Shown: positions 62,544 to 64,000 of the stretch, in pieces
Layout of the letters: the number at the start of each line of letters is the position of its first letter
Position numbering within the stretch: position 1 is the first letter of the stretch
Origin: VAZQ01 sp963827585
GTDB taxonomy: Bacteria; Pseudomonadota; Alphaproteobacteria; Rhizobiales; Xanthobacteraceae
Assembly (NCBI GenBank): GCA_963827585.1
Contig: CAWHCK010000047.1
Coordinates: 1 to 64,000, forward strand
Direction: 5' to 3'
Length of the DNA stretch: 64,000 bases
Made by a program: the position numbers and the translations under genes
The notes under the pieces: generated by a model
Told to the model about the DNA's origin: nothing
Databases searched by the model: none
What the model saw: only the letters and a program-made list of their open reading frames with translations

Positions 62544-63588
62544 TACGGAAGTTTCACCGCGAGATTATCCGGCCACGAGACGGCGGAGCTGGTGCGGACG
62601 AAGCCCATACCGCGCACGCCGGTCTTTACTTCGCTTATGGTACTTATCCAGCACTTTCGGATCGACCTGAAGCTTGATGCGGAACATCAGCTTCTCGCGC
62701 TCCTCGGCCGTCTCGACGCTTTTCGGCGTGAATTGGGCATCGGTTGCGACGAAGCTGATCGTCGCCGGGACCACATATTGCGGGACCGCATCGAGGATGA
62801 TGCGCGCCTCGTCCCCGAGTGCGAGCTGCCCCGCTTGGGCGGCGGGCAGATAGATCGTCATGTAGACGTCGTTCAGATCGAGAATCGTGAGGACGCGCGG
62901 TACCGGCATCGACGACCTCTCCGGCCCGGTGGATCAGGTATTGAACCCTGCCGCTGCGCGGCGAGACGAGCGTGAGATCGACCAGGATCGCGTCGATCCG
63001 CTCCACCTCGGCCTGGGCGCTCTGGATCGCGAACTGCGCCGCCTCGCGCTGCGCTTCGGCGGCGCGAAGCGCCGCCGCCGCCGCGTCGGCCTTGGCGACG
63101 CGCTGATCGAACACCTGCCTGGTCATGTATCCCTTTTCGACCAGCGGTTGGCCCCGTTCCACCTCCGTCTTGGCAAAAATCTGATCGGCTTTGCGTTGGG
63201 CGATCAGCGCCTCCGCTTCGGCCAGGGCCTGCTTGGCCTTGAGCACCTGTGCCCGGGCGCCGCGAAGCTGCGCTTCGTATTCGGGCGACGATATGCGGCC
63301 GACCACCTGTCCGGCCGTGACCTCGTCACCTTCCTTGACCGTCACGCTCGCGAGCCGGCCGGCATATTTGGCCGCCACATCGACCTGGGTTGCCTCGACG
63401 CGTCCGTTCGTTTTCACGATGCCCTCGGGCATCGTTGCGCCGCGCAGCTGGTCTATCAGCGTCCGCAGCTTCGACTGCGCATGCGCCGTCGATAGCAGAA
63501 GCTCGCTTCCGGTATGAAGTGAGCCACCGACGGCGAGTGCCACGATCGCTGCAATCACAGCGGCAAACAATCGGCCTGACATTGTCAT
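62543..63588 (-). CDS. HlyD/YhiI-like membrane fusion protein, two apparent frameshifts
   Basis: The periplasmic adaptor begins with a signal/anchor (MTMSGRLFAAVIAAIVALAVGG), a biotinyl-lipoyl-like part (NGRVEATQVDVAAKYAGRLASVTVKEGDEVTAGQVVGRISSPEYEAQLRGA), a long coiled-coil (LAEAEALIAQRKADQIFAKTEV...), and returns to the lipoyl half (LTLVSPRSGRVQYLIHRAGEVV). At about 62900 and 62637 one extra base each shifts frame; corrected, it continues VLTILDLNDVYMTIYLPAAQAGQLALGDEARIILDAVP and ends SWPDNLAVKLP. About 347 residues. It links the inner-membrane exporter to an outer-membrane channel, not seen here. Confidence 0.8.
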
Positions 63589-63687
63589 TCCCTCCGTACC
63601 GGAGAGCGAAATCGCTTCAAATTGTATCGCGATTTCGCCCTGACTGTTACTTGGTCACTGACCGGCGGGAGCTTACCTCCGAAAGGG

Positions 63688-64000
63688 CTAGCCGCCGCGT
63701 GAATCTGGTTTGCACCCGGCTTCCGGTATGATCTCTCCGAGCGCGCGCACGGGGACGAGCTCGCGTCCCTGGGTCTTGGCGATGAACATGTTCATGGTCG
63801 CGTGATGATCCTTGCCGATCGTCACCGGCCCGGTGGGTGACTTGATCGTCAGCCCCTCGAGGGCATCGATCATCGCTTCCTTGTCGACCTTGCCGGCCTT
63901 CTCGATCGCGGCCTTCAGGGCGATCAGCGCGTTGTAATGCGTCATCACGTAGTTCGAGACCGTGGCCTCTGCGCCGGCGTCCGCCCGCACCTTGGCAACG
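63688..64000 (-). CDS. LivK-type ABC substrate-binding protein, 3' part (cut by window end)
   Basis: The last ~100 codons of a binding-protein gene whose start lies beyond 64000. NYVMTHYNALIALKAAIEKAGKVDKEAMIDALEGLTIKSPTGPVTIGKDHHATMNMFIAKTQG is typical of the C-terminal lobe of urea/amide/branched-chain amino-acid binding proteins (UrtA/FmdD-like). The remaining context is out of view. Confidence 0.7.
   Translation of the reverse strand, partial: VAKVRADAGAEATVSNYVMTHYNALIALKAAIEKAGKVDKEAMIDALEGLTIKSPTGPVTIGKDHHATMNMFIAKTQGRELVPVRALGEIIPEAGCKPDSRGG

Noticed and set aside
1..64000. CRISPR array, rRNA, intact tRNA
   Set aside because: No regularly spaced repeats, no rRNA motifs; the two tRNA-like segments lack normal 5' halves.

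Overview
The window looks like a chromosomal segment of a GC-rich alphaproteobacterium of the Bradyrhizobium/Rhodopseudomonas type (Hyphomicrobiales). I infer this from base composition, from rhizobial small families (DUF3551, DUF2158-like, Gly/His-rich secreted peptides), from the dispersed palindromic repeats, and from the many ABC importers and tripartite-tricarboxylate binding proteins. No rRNA, intact tRNA or CRISPR array was seen.

1-9.9 kb is an accessory zone: a tyrosine recombinase beside two tRNA-Arg 3' fragments, gene debris (DNA ligase tail, recombinase tail), many small hypothetical genes, and one unusual pair, a phosphonate-binding-protein-like protein without a signal peptide next to a staphylococcal-nuclease-fold protein. 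9.9-15.3 kb (minus) holds a four-gene set: a NosZ/thiocyanate-dehydrogenase-like propeller protein, an ABC ATPase fused to a membrane-anchored extracytoplasmic domain, an FtsX-type permease and a J-domain-like membrane protein. 15.3-16.5 kb has three tandem DUF3551 genes. 16.6-21.0 kb is a sugar-type ABC importer. 21.2-23.7 kb is a glycan/lipid modification operon. 23.9-28.8 kb is a livFGMHK-type importer. 28.9-34.1 kb has a CocE-like hydrolase, an iron-type ABC permease and binding protein without an ATPase, and a MaoC-like hydratase.

35.2-45.3 kb is a divergent phosphonate (C-P lyase) locus. The plus strand carries phnG-H-I-J, a GNAT gene, and phnK-L-M-N. The minus strand carries a hexapeptide acyltransferase, a second phnM-like gene, a DUF1045 2H-phosphoesterase-like gene and a phnF remnant. 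A three-half-site Pho box lies between the two arms. No phnCDE or phnP is in the window. 45.4-58.4 kb carries two Bug-type binding proteins, a CMD-family protein, an aminotransferase, CoA-transferase and enoyl-CoA hydratase genes, CinA-like, dienelactone hydrolase, LLM flavin oxidoreductase, HpaB-like oxygenase, PPK2 and SulP genes. 58.6-63.6 kb is a yhiI-rbbA-yhhJ-like exporter operon, and the end holds the 3' part of a LivK-type binding protein gene.

Caution on quality: at least a dozen apparent single-base indels interrupt otherwise well conserved genes (sugar permease, phnM-like copy, phnJ, enoyl-CoA hydratase, dienelactone hydrolase, rbbA-like, HlyD-like). Restoring the frame gives proteins of normal family length, so many of these are probably sequence errors and not real pseudogenes.
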